Origin: Alnus glutinosa
Lineage: Eukaryota; Streptophyta; Magnoliopsida; Fagales; Betulaceae
Reading direction: 5' to 3'
Assembly (NCBI RefSeq): GCF_958979055.1
Contig: NC_084894.1
Location: 5,337,001 to 5,401,000 of the forward strand
Length of the DNA stretch: 64,000 nucleotides
This document shows, in pieces, positions 22,167 through 33,900 of the stretch. Under the pieces are notes generated by a model that was given only the letters and a program-made list of their open reading frames with translations, was not told where the DNA came from and ran no database searches. A program made the position numbers and the translations under genes. The number at the start of each line of letters is the position of its first letter. Within the stretch, counting starts at the first letter, position 1.

Positions 22167-23564
22167 ATGGAGGTCCAACATTTTAGCCACGAGGAGCATC
22201 CATTGATGCTGGTGGAAGAGTTAGAAAATGATGGCGAGAATGAAGTTGTTTGCTCAGGGTGCGAGAAATCAGTATCTTGTGGTCCTGCTTACAAGTGCTC
22301 TCAATGCAAATTCTTCCTTCACAAGTCATGCGCAGAGTTACCCCCTGAGATACAACACCCTGTGCATCCAAACCACACCCTCCTCCTTCAAGCGCCAGTG
22401 TCAGATGATAGATATTGTGATGCCTGCGGTAGGCGTTTCAAAAGTTGCTTCTCCTACAGGTGCCATAGTTGCAATTTCGACCTTGACATCGAATGTGTCT
22501 CGGCCAGTTTGCCAACTAAACCTGACGACGGTCACCAACATGAATTCGTTCCCATCTTTCAGCAGTTCCACTTCACTTGTGAATTATGTGGTGAGGATCG
22601 CAACATTATTGGCGCCCAGGTATGCCGCATTTGTCAACTCTTGGCTGACAGTCTATGTGCTCTGAAGCCAAGTACCATCAAAATTACAGCAGATCGTCAC
22701 TTGCTCACTCTCATCTATTCACTTGGTAAAGTGATTAAGGAGCACGACAATGTATTCTGTAAGCTTTGCTATAAAAAGCTCGACCCCAATTATGCGGGTT
22801 ATTATTGCCAAGAATGCGATTTCGTAGCCCACTTGGGATGCGCCCTTAGACCTAGACAGACCATAGACTCAAGCATAGATCTCATTGAGGATGGTATCGA
22901 CTTTGAAGAGAAAGAAGAACTAGAGGAGCTCCAACATTTCGATCATGAACATAAGTTAATCATCAGCCGCAACGAAGTCGAGGTTCATGATCATAAGCTC
23001 TGTGAAGGTTGTATCCAATCAATTTCCGCCCCATTTTATAGTTGTGAGCAATGCGACTACTTTCTCCATAGCAAGTGTGCTCGACTACCCTTAAAGAAGC
23101 GATACCTAAGTCACCCACATCTGCTTACCCTCTCCGCAAGGGGAGAGCACATTGTTGATGATCACATCGTATTTTGCAATGCTTGTAATCAACATAGCCA
23201 TGGCTTCTCTTATAAATGTCACAACTGTGACTACAGCCTTGACATCCGATGCTCTTCGATTCCAAAAACCTTTAAACATGAAGGTCACCAACACTCTCTT
23301 TTCCTTGCCGTAAGTTCTGTTGAAAGGTGCAATGCTTGTGACAAGTCGGTGAGTTGGCTCAGTCCTGGTCTATTTGTATGCACTAAATGCAATTTTGCAT
23401 TGGATTTTAAATGTGCAACACTCCCGCTCAAAGCTAAGTATGAATATCACCCGCATCTCCTCTCATTCACTCACACTATTGCCAAAAATGATTCTGAAGA
23501 ATATTATTGTCTAATTTGTGAAGAAGAAAGAAATTCAGACCATTGGTTCTATTACTGTGCATAA
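22167..23564 (+). CDS. DC1/CHP-rich zinc-finger protein, copy 3 (late nonsense codon)
   Basis: 465 residues from the ATG after the GA tract (MEVQHFSHEEHPL). Modules 1-7 are complete and module 8 is cut at YYCA by a TAA where copies 1 and 2 have GAA. Beyond it the same frame stays open for about 85 more codons to a TAG at 23820-23822, still encoding the rest of module 8 and module 9 in recognisable form, so the stop looks young. The promoter and leader intron are intact, so a shortened protein could be made. It might equally be a gene on its way to loss, and a sequencing error at one base would restore the usual length. Confidence 0.82.
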   Translation: MEVQHFSHEEHPLMLVEELENDGENEVVCSGCEKSVSCGPAYKCSQCKFFLHKSCAELPPEIQHPVHPNHTLLLQAPVSDDRYCDACGRRFKSCFSYRCHSCNFDLDIECVSASLPTKPDDGHQHEFVPIFQQFHFTCELCGEDRNIIGAQVCRICQLLADSLCALKPSTIKITADRHLLTLIYSLGKVIKEHDNVFCKLCYKKLDPNYAGYYCQECDFVAHLGCALRPRQTIDSSIDLIEDGIDFEEKEELEELQHFDHEHKLIISRNEVEVHDHKLCEGCIQSISAPFYSCEQCDYFLHSKCARLPLKKRYLSHPHLLTLSARGEHIVDDHIVFCNACNQHSHGFSYKCHNCDYSLDIRCSSIPKTFKHEGHQHSLFLAVSSVERCNACDKSVSWLSPGLFVCTKCNFALDFKCATLPLKAKYEYHPHLLSFTHTIAKNDSEEYYCLICEEERNSDHWFYYCA

Positions 23565-23822
23565 TGTAACTTTACTGCTCATGCTCGATGCATAGTTGGG
23601 CGGCATCCCTACATTAAGTATGGAAAAACATATATAGAGCAGCTTCACCGACATCCTCTAACTTTCGTCCTGAGAACTAAGGTCTCTCCTCCCTGTGATG
23701 GCTGCGGTGAAACTTTTGATGGAAATGTGGCCCTAAACTGTACACAGTGCAAATTCTTCATCTATTGGGCGACGGAATGTATGGATAAATTACGAGTAAA
23801 ATACGTTCTTAGTGCTGATTAG

Positions 23823-24154
23823 TTGTACTAGCTAGCACATTTGTGTTTGCGCTAGAGAGAGTTCCTCATAATTGCATAATTTATTTCATCATATACTTTG
23901 ATCGGATTAAATGCCTATCTCTCTCTCTCTCACTCTTTTTTTTTTTGATATATGTTAAGTTTGGTTATCAATAGAGGAGTAATATGGAAGACTGTTATTA
24001 TTAAGTATGGAAGAACTTTTACATATGAACGTCACCGGCCAGTGAAGTTAGTGTACGTCCACAATATTGGCCACTACGCAAAGGTAAAAGTCTGTCCATT
24101 TATGAAACTTCATCGTTAATTTTGATCAGATAAAATAAATTTACAATACACTAA
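23823..24154. other. Downstream flank of DC1 copy 3
   Basis: Conserved with the other flanks, including a short CT repeat and the AAGTATGGAAGAACTTTTAC block. Confidence 0.7.
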
Positions 24155-24937
24155 GTTGCAAGGACAGAGCCAGGCATTTGGCTAGGAGGCGGCCAAACAT
24201 AAAATAAATTAAAATATGTGATTAAAGTATAAATACAAAATATATTGAGTGAGTTTGGTATCTCTTCATCTTCAAATTTTCAACGCCTTCTTAAGTCTTT
24301 TTTGTGCTTGGAAAAGAAAAATAAAAAATAAAACCCATCTTTTAATTTCTACAACACCTTTCTTCTTTCTTTTTCTCAACTCTGCACTACATCATCTACA
24401 ACACAAACCAATATTTTCTTTCATTCAACAAGTAATATCAGTCACAATATGGTGGAGTGGTGCTTTTCACTGTGTGACTGAACCGTCTATTAATCCATAA
24501 TTTCTTCATTAAGCTTGGCCAACTCCTGCAAAGACCAATATTCTCAAGATTTTTTTTATTTTTTTATTTTTTTATTTTTTTATTTTTTTTAATCTTCATC
24601 TTCCCAAGTTCTCAGCACTCAAGAACGAACCTCCAAAAAAATATGTTGAAAAATTTGCTCCTCTGTTTTCGGCCTGCACCCTTACTTGAATTCATTTATA
24701 TTTCTCCACAAATTATAGACCGTTTCACAAAGAACCAATCAACACAGATAAACTTTAAAATGCTTATTCCACCACATTTTTAACAGCAAAAATGGGCCAA
24801 AATTTCTAATGGGCAAGGCCAAAAATTTTAATGAATAGGAGCCTAATAGACTGAAAATCAAACTATACTTGATATTTTTTTTTTTCAAATGAATTGGGAG
24901 GGGGGCCATGCCCCTACCGGCAACCCCCCAAGCTCCG
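24155..24937. mobile_element. Second copy of the 786-bp insertion
   Basis: Same left boundary after ACACTAA as in copy 2. The right boundary and about 120 bases of adjoining flank are deleted, so no right-hand direct repeat remains. A T/TATTTTTT tract (24550-24590) replaces the A run of the other copy. Confidence 0.6.
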
Positions 24938-25085
24938 TTTTAGTCCAAACAATTACCATATAAAAGAAACACAAGTTTGTATTCAAAGACAACAAATTAT
25001 CCTCCAAGAGATAAATAGAACAAGAAAAATGCTATTCAACATTTTATCTATCCTCACCTACACAAGCATTTAAATAATTTGTAAT

Positions 25086-25265
25086 GAGAAATGCTTGGTT
25101 GTACACTCTTATCCCACTCCTATCCCACCCTTGTCTACGTGGACCAATAATGTTGTTAAAAAAATAGGGTCCCACTATACTCTCTCTACTATCTCTCACA
25201 TTATTGGTCCAAGTACACAAGGGTGGGATAAGAGTGGGATGAGAGTGTACAACCAAGCATTTCTC
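25086..25265. mobile_element. Mutator-type MITE, 180 bp, with empty site preserved
   Basis: Terminal inverted repeat GAGAAATGCTTGGTTGTACA at both ends, with arms extending through TCTTATCCCACTC. It is flanked by a perfect 9-base duplication ATTTGTAAT (25077-25085 and 25266-25274). The sister flank at 19594-19602 has a single ATTTGTAAT and no insert, so the insertion postdates the split of copies 2 and 3. Confidence 0.92.
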
Positions 25266-25489
25266 ATTTGTAATAGTTGGACATTGTTGGAATCTTTTGT
25301 AACAATATTGATGATTCAAATTGTAGGAATTCCATGTCATAAAAAATTTGAATGTTTCTAAGAAAAAGTTTTTAATTCATTCTTTTTTCAATTGGCAGGA
25401 ATTTTTAAGTTTGATTAGATGATGGCGGTATCAAGTAACATCCCATGCACCCTGACAGACAAACAATATTTCAAGAATTGAACCACATT

Positions 25490-26560
25490 TTTCTTAAGAT
25501 GAGATGAATCTTTTTTCAAACGACATGTCATAGTTGTTTGGAGTGAAATCATGGACAGGCCCTTGTCTGCTGAGATGAAGCTTGAATGTTATCACTAGCA
25601 TATTATCGCTCAGTTCTTCAGCAGCCAATATCTTTTCACCGCAATTTCTGCAAGCTTTCCAATGTTGAAAGGAAAGCATGCATTGTGTTTTGCAAGGGTT
25701 CACATACTAACTCATCTAACTAACCTGCAATGGTCATAAATATTAAAATGTGTTTGGAAGCAACCCGAGAAAAATTACTTACAAGCTTCAACAAAACAGA
25801 GATCAAATCTGGCTTTGCTGCTATTGCACAAATCACTATGAACATATACAGTGGCAGTTATAGGCCTCCCAGAATTTATCTTTAGCTTATAGGAGTACAT
25901 TTCAGTATTAATTCAGAACAACAAAAATCATATGTTCCATGTTTGTAGACAAGATCCTTTTTCCAGCAAAACAGAGATCAAATCTGGCTTTGTTGCTATT
26001 GCACAAATCATTTTTATTTGTGATGTCCAAGAAACTGGATCGTGAGTTCACCTACATGTCTGAGTAATTGCACACTACACTACTATTATAGCACATAGAC
26101 GTTATTCAATATAAAATTTTCTTTGAACACTTAAATTGACCGTAAGATGAAACTAAGCTAAATGTACTCATTTCATCCATAATACTTTAACAACCTTCTT
26201 ATATCTCTCTTATCCCACTCAAGTCCACTATGAGAGAGAGTTTCAAGTCCGCACTGTTTCTTCCATGTTTTTAACAGGTTTTGATGTTTTTCTTTGCCAA
26301 GTCCAATTCAAACTCATAATTTAGAAACTGTAAGAGCAGCATGTATAAGCTGCAGCCTGGAAATTTTCTAAAGCTAAACTCAGCACAAACTTTTTATTTT
26401 TTATTTTTTTATGAACAACAAGTCGCAGCATAATTTTCTTAAGCATCAGTCACCTGTTGACGCTATGTTCTTCTCTTTTTCATTTGCATTGTCACTTCAG
26501 AAGTAGAATGTCACTTCCATCCACAGCTTCACTATTAGCATCCATCTCCACATTGAAGTG
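25490..26560 (-). pseudogene. Relic of a Myb/SANT-like gene, copy 3
   Basis: The last-exon part (about 25490-25680) and fourth-exon part (about 26190-26555) are both kept, as in copy 1, with broken frames. It lies just downstream of the intact PPR gene. Confidence 0.72.
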
Positions 26561-26716
26561 TTGAAGGTGAACCAGTCCAATTAGCTAAGAAATATGGTGA
26601 TGGTTATCTTAACTATCCGGACTTGTCTCTCGATGTCATTCCAAAGAGCCAATATTTACACCATATACCATCTTCTTAGGTGAACCCTCAAACTGAATCT
26701 AAAATGTAAAAACAAA

Positions 26717-29167
26717 TTAACTGCATTCTGCAAGCCAAATATCTGAATCTAATCCCTCTATTCTCTCTCCAACTACAAAAGCATGCACCTGGTCACGAAT
26801 CTGAACCCAACTATAGCCAGGATTCTTCTTCACTCCCCTCAACTTCATCAGGTCCCTGACCCTGTTTGCATCTTCCCATCTCCCGGCTTCTGCATACATG
26901 TTTGAAAGAAGAATGTAGTACCCACAGTGCTGAGGCTTCAACTTGAACAGATGCTCTGCTGCCCAACACCCCAACTCTACTTTCCCATAGATTCGGCATG
27001 CCCCAAGCAAAGCCCCCCAGACATTGGCATCCGGCACAATAGGCAGGCCTTTAATAAGATCAACTGCTTCTTCCATTAAGCCAGCCCGGCCAAGGAGATC
27101 AACCATACAAGCATAGTGCATTTGCGTTGGCTTAATATTTTGAGTCTGCATCTCCTCAAAGTACTTATTTCCCTTCTCAACGAGCCCTCCATGACTACAA
27201 GCTGACAAAACTGCAATATACGAAATTGAATCATATTCTACACCACCATATTCCCTCATTGCTTCAAAAAGATTGATAGCAGTGTCCAACTCACCTAGCA
27301 TTCCGTAACCCAAAATCATAGTATTCCAAGAGGCTACATCTTTTTTCTGAATCTGGTCAAAGACCTTACTAGCTATATCAATTCGTCCACATTTGATATA
27401 GAAGTCCAACAGAGAGTTTGCAATGAAGAGCTGAGCATGAATAAGCTTTCTCACTAATAATCCATGGATCTCTTTGCCTTGCTTCATTGCTGCTAGGTTT
27501 GCACAAGCTGATATAACACCCACAAAGGAAACAATATCATGCATCATACCTGTAAGCCTCATTTCTGAAAACAAACGCAGCGATTCTGAGCAATCACTAG
27601 TCTGAGAATACCCCACAATTAGTATGTTGTAAGATACTCCATCCCTAAGGGAGATGTTAAAGACATTTCGAGCAAGATTTAGGTACCCACATTTTGCATA
27701 CATGTCTGTCAGAGCATTAGAAACAAATATATCATTGGCAGATCCCATTCGAATTGTCCTTGCATGGATTTCTTTTCCAGGACGAAGAGAACCCAGTCGT
27801 GCACAAGCTGGAAGAACATTTGTGAAGGTGACAGAGTTGGGAGTTCGACCATGAGCTTGCATTTGTCCTATTAGTCCTATGGCGGCCAACTCAAGCCTGT
27901 TTTGAGCATAATTAGCAACCATGGCATTCCAAGATACAACATTCTTTTCACCCATCTTATAAAACACATTAGACGCCTCAGTTGTATGGCCTGATTTTGC
28001 ATACATATCGATCAGTGAGTTGGCAATAAAAACATCACACTCAATACCGATCCTCATACTGAACCCATGAATCTCCTTTCCTCCTTTAAATTGTTCTAAT
28101 TCAACCAACACGGGTAGCATACTAGAAATGGTGATAGAGTTCGGTTTAACTCCTGCATCGATCATCAACCTAAATATCTCCAAGGCGTCAATATTATGCT
28201 TTGTAAAAGAAAGACTACTGATAATCGCATTCCAAGAAACCTCATTTCTCTCAACCATTTCACTGAAAACTTGCTCAGAAGCTTTTTTAGCCCCACATTT
28301 TCCATACGCATCAACCAGAGTATTGTTAACATTCACGTGACGATCCAGACCAACCTTCACAACATAACAATGAATACAACTCACCATGACCGCATCTTCA
28401 AGCCCGGTACAAACCGGCAACACACTAACAACACTTACCAAATTTGGCCTGAACCCAGACCTAAAATTCATCTCTTTGAAAAGATCAAGTGCCTCCACAT
28501 AACAAAAATTAACCGAAAGCACCCCAATTATCGTATTCCACGATATGACATCCCTTTCAGACATTTCATCAAACGCCTTCTTGGCATCTCCCAAATCTCC
28601 ACAATTACCGTAAAACAACAAGAGGGTATTCCCAACAAAGACATCCATGTCAAACCCGAGCTTAAACACAATCCCATGAATCTCCATTCCCTTCCGGACC
28701 TCCAAAAAGTCCGAACACGCCTTGAGAACAAAAGGGAAGGTATGATCATCGGGCCGAACACCGGTCCTAACCATTCTATTATAAGGCTCGAACCCATCAT
28801 ACACTTTAGCAATTGAGTTAGCCCGAATAAGGGTGTTCCACAGGAAGGCAGTGCGGCAATGCTCAACGGTCTGTTCGAATAGACAGCGAGAGGTAGTGGG
28901 GTCTCCGAAAGTGGAGTAGCTGAGCATGAGGGAGGCACAGAGAGAGACACTGTTGGGAAGCCAGGCGTTGAGAAGCGCAGAGGCGTGGGCTTGCTTGGTT
29001 TGGTGAAGAGATCGGGCGTTGGAGCAGAGAGTAAGGAGATTCGAGTGGGAGTGAGTACATGTTGCGGTGTCAGTACAGAGAGAGACAATGTGGGTTTGGG
29101 TTTGTTTAGATTTGCATGAGAATGTTGAGACTAGAGAGAGAGTTTTGCGTGCCTGGTGGTGGGACAT
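26717..29167 (-). CDS. PLS-class pentatricopeptide repeat protein (E/E+ type)
   Basis: Intronless, 816 residues from the ATG at 29167 (MSHHQARKTLSL); an in-frame GTG 24 codons upstream is less likely. The Ser/Thr/basic N-terminus fits an organelle transit peptide. A long array of alternating P, L and S motifs fills most of the protein (NTLLLFYGNCGDLGDAKKAF, NSLIDMYAKSGHTTEASNVF, NALTDMYAKCGYLNLARNVF). The E domain (GALLGACRIYGKVELGCWAA) and an E+-like end (PGYSWVQIRDQVHAFVVGER) follow; no DYW domain. Proteins of this class bind specific organelle transcripts and recruit a deaminase for C-to-U editing. The target cannot be read from here. A broken near-copy lies at 14581-16633. Confidence 0.93.
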   Translation of the reverse strand: MSHHQARKTLSLVSTFSCKSKQTQTHIVSLCTDTATCTHSHSNLLTLCSNARSLHQTKQAHASALLNAWLPNSVSLCASLMLSYSTFGDPTTSRCLFEQTVEHCRTAFLWNTLIRANSIAKVYDGFEPYNRMVRTGVRPDDHTFPFVLKACSDFLEVRKGMEIHGIVFKLGFDMDVFVGNTLLLFYGNCGDLGDAKKAFDEMSERDVISWNTIIGVLSVNFCYVEALDLFKEMNFRSGFRPNLVSVVSVLPVCTGLEDAVMVSCIHCYVVKVGLDRHVNVNNTLVDAYGKCGAKKASEQVFSEMVERNEVSWNAIISSLSFTKHNIDALEIFRLMIDAGVKPNSITISSMLPVLVELEQFKGGKEIHGFSMRIGIECDVFIANSLIDMYAKSGHTTEASNVFYKMGEKNVVSWNAMVANYAQNRLELAAIGLIGQMQAHGRTPNSVTFTNVLPACARLGSLRPGKEIHARTIRMGSANDIFVSNALTDMYAKCGYLNLARNVFNISLRDGVSYNILIVGYSQTSDCSESLRLFSEMRLTGMMHDIVSFVGVISACANLAAMKQGKEIHGLLVRKLIHAQLFIANSLLDFYIKCGRIDIASKVFDQIQKKDVASWNTMILGYGMLGELDTAINLFEAMREYGGVEYDSISYIAVLSACSHGGLVEKGNKYFEEMQTQNIKPTQMHYACMVDLLGRAGLMEEAVDLIKGLPIVPDANVWGALLGACRIYGKVELGCWAAEHLFKLKPQHCGYYILLSNMYAEAGRWEDANRVRDLMKLRGVKKNPGYSWVQIRDQVHAFVVGERIEGLDSDIWLAECS

Positions 29168-29640
29168 AGAAGAATGGAGACAAGGTTCTGGCGTTCTGAA
29201 AATCGGCGTTAGTAATATGCGTGTGTTTATGGTAGTCACATACGGGCAATGGTATTGAAAGGAAACTCGAAAAATACTTGTGTGAGATAGAACTGGAGAG
29301 GAGCTTTGGTTATGGGACCTAAACTTTTTTTTCTTTTTCTTTTTTTCTTTTTATTCAAAGATCCCTTTCAAAACATATATAAAAGAGATCAAACGGTCTA
29401 ATGTTAATGGTTATAAAGATTCCTTAATAAATTAAATCAGAGACACAAGGGGTAGAGTTTCATCTATCCAGATAAAGTCAGACTCAAACCATTACTGACC
29501 ATAGTTACGACAAAATAACCTAGACAACAGAAGATGCATTTACATTAACATGAGCATCTGCTTGATCTAGGAGAGGACACACATTCTGAGCTATAAAATA
29601 GTTTTTACAGACCAAGTTTAATCTAAAAAAACAAACCAGG
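29168..29640. other. Upstream region of the PPR gene
   Basis: AT-rich with a T/CT-rich stretch at 29320-29350. No clear TATA or other gene. Confidence 0.5.
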
Positions 29641-30180
29641 CTGCATAAGAACACTAAAAAAACACAAAAAAAAAAAAAAAAAAAAAATCAACAACACTAG
29701 CCGGCGGCTCATCGGACACCTGCTGTTGCGTGATGACTGCGCACTGCCGAAGCAAGACAAACGAACAATGATAACGCCAGAAGCTCGACGGGAGGCCGGA
29801 ATCAGCTGTGGGAGGCGGAGGAGGACCCGCATGCGCGACTCTACACTGAGCACTCGTCGGTACGTGTGGGACATGCGCCCGCGCGTAAGATTTACTCGCG
29901 AGCGCGTGTAATGCACGCAACAATACAAATCTGCCGGATTTGGAAGTTCGTGGCGGCATAACAGAATGTAGGGGGCTCGGATCACAGTGGGATTGTGCTT
30001 GTGGCGAAAAAACCTCCTGAAGTGGACAGATCTGTGTTTGAAAAACTCAACATCCAGAAACTTCTGTAGATATTGAATCTGGGGTAGGAGCGCCTTGCAG
30101 AATCTGAAAACCGAAACTTCCAAGGAGGGAGGAGGCCAGGAAGGTGTTGAACGGGATATTTGCTCGAAGGTGATGGATAG
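29641..30180 (-). other. CpG-rich block ending in a T/A run, possibly a retroposed fragment
   Basis: Unlike its surroundings this stretch is GC- and CpG-rich (GACGGGAGGCCGGAATCAGC, CGCCCGCGCGTAAG). Read on the minus strand it ends in a T run (29666-29687). A 166-codon minus-strand frame crosses it but matches no family I know. Confidence 0.35.
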
Positions 30181-30977
30181 AAATCTACTTCTCCATTCCA
30201 GAATAGGACGAGAAAATACTACATTGTCCTCTAAGGTCTGACAAGTGCCCTAGAAAGAAAACACCCTATTCAATTCTAACAACCAATACCCAAAACACCA
30301 TGGGAGGAGGAAAGCATGCTTCCCTCCTCCACAACACACGAGCCTTTGTCTTGCTCTCTGCACTGTGATAGTTTTTGTCGCTCTGTGGTAGTTTTCTTTT
30401 TGATAACTGCAACAAAGCGTCAAACTCCGAGATCTCACTCCTAAATACAAAATAAATAAATAAATAAAAAATATATGACCTAAACATTGAGTAATGTTAC
30501 TCTTTTTATTTATTTATCACAGTATTTTTATATTTCCAGACATGATGTATTTTAAGTGATTAGTTACTTAAAAAAATAAAAATAAAGTACGTAAAATATG
30601 ACACATCAACCGGTATGAAATGAATGTGACTGTTTCACGCAACTTTTACCTGGAAGTCTATTGGTGAAAAAAAAAAAAAAAAAAACAAATCTAATTCCCC
30701 AAAGAACGTGTACATGCTTAACCCAAAATACATGAATATATTGAAAACATGCCCATGCTTCAACAATAATCTGACCTTGCGTGTCCACCTATGGTGGGAG
30801 AAGGAGGGAATATAAAACAGCAGGGAAAAAATGAATATTTTATGCTAATCAAGAAAACTCACTAGTTCAATTCATATCAAACACCACTGGTAAACCAATA
30901 AAGAAGAAAAATGAATATTTTATTCATATTCAATCCATTCACAAAAAGAGCACAAAAAACAGGGTACTCTAATGACC
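30181..30977. other. Spacer downstream of the Myb/SANT gene
   Basis: AT-rich, with A runs at 30667-30685; the terminator region of the next gene must lie here. No gene seen. Confidence 0.5.
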
Positions 30978-33900
30978 CTAACCACGCAAACGTTTTAACA
31001 CCCACTTTCTTCTCAATCTCTCATTTAATTTCATGAACATCATCGCCCTCCGTTCGTCAAAAGAAAGATATTCACATGCCTCAATGATAAGATCATCATC
31101 AAAGCCAGGAATGGCCTGCACCATTTCAAATAGCTCATCCAAGCACACACTCTTATTATTTTCCGTCAATGCATCGGCTATCCTACCAATATCTGCAGCC
31201 ATGGCACTCATCATTTCTAACATGATATCACTTGACCATCTCCTCTTCAATGGTTGTTTGGAATGTGAGGATGAAGAAGGCCTAGCCCTTGTCTGCTGAG
31301 ATGAACCTTGCATGCCATCACTAGCATTATCATGCCACATTTCTTCATTAGCAAACATCCCTACGGGAGTTTCAACATCGTCTTCCTCGTTGATAGGAGG
31401 ATTGCTGTCATGTTTGGCACCAGCTTCAGACAAATGTCCACCAGGCTGCTCATTGCCAATGATCATCCGTAACTCATCCCAATTCTCAATAGACCTGGCT
31501 CGCAATTGCCTTGCATCCGGATGTCTCTGAAATGAATACATGTTAATTAAGAAAGGGAAAATATTTTTGCACAACACAAGACACATGAGTGGAACCCACC
31601 ACATGGGTCCCACCTCATGTGTCTTGTGTTGTGCACCAATCACAACTTAGAAAGAAATGGAAAAGAGAATACAAAATCTATGAAGTGTTTGGTTGCAAGT
31701 GGGGAAAAGAAGGTTCCACTTTTTCCTTTACTTATTTTCAAAAAGGGATAGCAAAAAAAGAAAAAGTAAACGTATGAATATATTATTAAAAAAAACACAC
31801 ACACACACAAAATAGGGTCATCCTACAATAGTTGACATGATGCATTTCCAGAGAAGAGCCTTTACATCCAAAACATTTTATCAGTGGTGTCCTAGAGACT
31901 GGAAAATGAACTTGTCATGATCTTCAGAAGTTGCACAAACAAGCTACAGTGGTGGAACATAACATAAATGATCGAAAAAAGAAAAAAAAGAAAAAAAGAA
32001 AAGCATCAGAAACATTGAGTCAATTTGAAGGAACAAATTAAGTACCTCGATATATTCATTCCAATCAGAGTCATTTGCGGCAACCATCTTATATCTCTCA
32101 TCCCACTCAAACCCACAATGAGAGAGGAGTTCCGCCACAAGTCCATACTGTTTCTTCCATGTCTTCAACCGGTTTCTTATGTTTTCCTTTGTCAAGTCCA
32201 ACCCAAACTTGTCATTTAAAACTGTAAGAGCAGCTGTGTAAGCTATAGGCTTAAAATTTTTCTCAAGCTTATTTCCCAGCATCACTTGCTCGACCAGCAA
32301 CTGTGTTAAGCATCGATCCATCTCGTCTGTCCAAGATACGTACTTCCCTCTGTCATTTGCATTATCACTTTGATTGTAGTATGTTTCCTCAGCAACTACA
32401 GCTTCATTCTGAGCAACCAAATCCAAATTATCCTCTCCTATATTTAGGGAGATTTCAGGTGGATCAATGCAACCAATGATAACACACAACTCCTCGTAGT
32501 TTTTGATGACTCGTCCTTGAATTATCCTAGCATCAGGGTTTATCTGTCAAAAAAGGGGGCAAAAATAAAATACTCCCCCCTGTAAGCATCATGATGAAAA
32601 GATCAACACGAAACTTTCTTTAGGAAATACTATTACAACAAATCTGTCAAGTGTGTTAGTACCTTGATATATTTATTCCATGCAGAGTCATCTGCAATTA
32701 CCATCTTCTGTCTTTCATCCCATTCAAAGTCGCTCTGATCCAAGACTTCTTGCAGAATGTCATACTGTTTCTTCCATGTTTTCAGACGGTTCCTGACGTG
32801 GTCCTTTGTCAAATCAAGATGAAATCTTTTGTTTATAGCCAATACTGCTGCTTCATATGCAGCAGGTTTGAATTTGTTATCTAATTTATTTTTGTTTCCG
32901 AGTATTATTTGCTCAACAAGAACTTTGCCAAGGCAGCAGTCCATTTCATTTGTCCACCTCGTGCTCTTCCCTTGATCTTTTGCCTTCCCACCACATTGAA
33001 TAGGGGAAGCATTAATAGCCTCTGCAGCCTCATTATAATTGCCAAAGATAATGCACAACTGATCGTAGTTCTGAAGAAATTTATTGCGGAAACTCCTGGC
33101 ATCAGGATGAATCTGTAGGGTAGTTAGAGGACTTAGCAAGATGATATGGTCATAGTTATGCACTAAAACAGGAGGGGAAGAATCTAATTTGAATGCAACA
33201 TAGTACATACTTGAAATTTATTCAGGGAAAAGAGAGTGACCATCATGAATCCTAGCTAAATTCACATCTGATCTTCAACCGTAGAAAGAGACTTGCTACT
33301 TCAGCAAAATCAGATTCAAACTTGGATTTCAAAAACTTGAATCTTTATCATGTCCTGTTACTTCTGTATGTAGGTTAAATTGCCTAAAGGCTTTCACTAT
33401 GGTCTGATTGGGTTGTCTCCTTCCCATTTTGAAATACTTCATCAAAGTGGCACGATGGTTATTTTATTCTACAGCCATTCAAATTATATGACTTCCTATG
33501 AGTGTGGGAGGGCCGACTATGTTCAAATCGAATGTCAACTAGGTTATGACAGATGGGTGTCACAGATATAAGACTCACCTCTTTTTTTGTTTTTTTCTTT
33601 TTCTTTTTTGGCTGTTCAAAGTATAGAATACTTTTATAGACCTTTTATATTGATACCGCATAATCAAGAAATTGAGTTGAAAGGGAATAAGGTTATACTG
33701 TTTATGACTGCATAAGTTATAAGTAGTTAGAATGAATTGTATGATAAATTTGAAGTTAGAAGGTGATGAGATACTTTTAAATTTCTTTCTTCTCTTTGTG
33801 GCTTCACGCCTTCACATCCTTTATTTCTCACAGTATTCAAAAAGCAACTAAATGCAAGACCAGTTTTCTTTTGCATTAGAAATTGATTATATTGCAAAGA

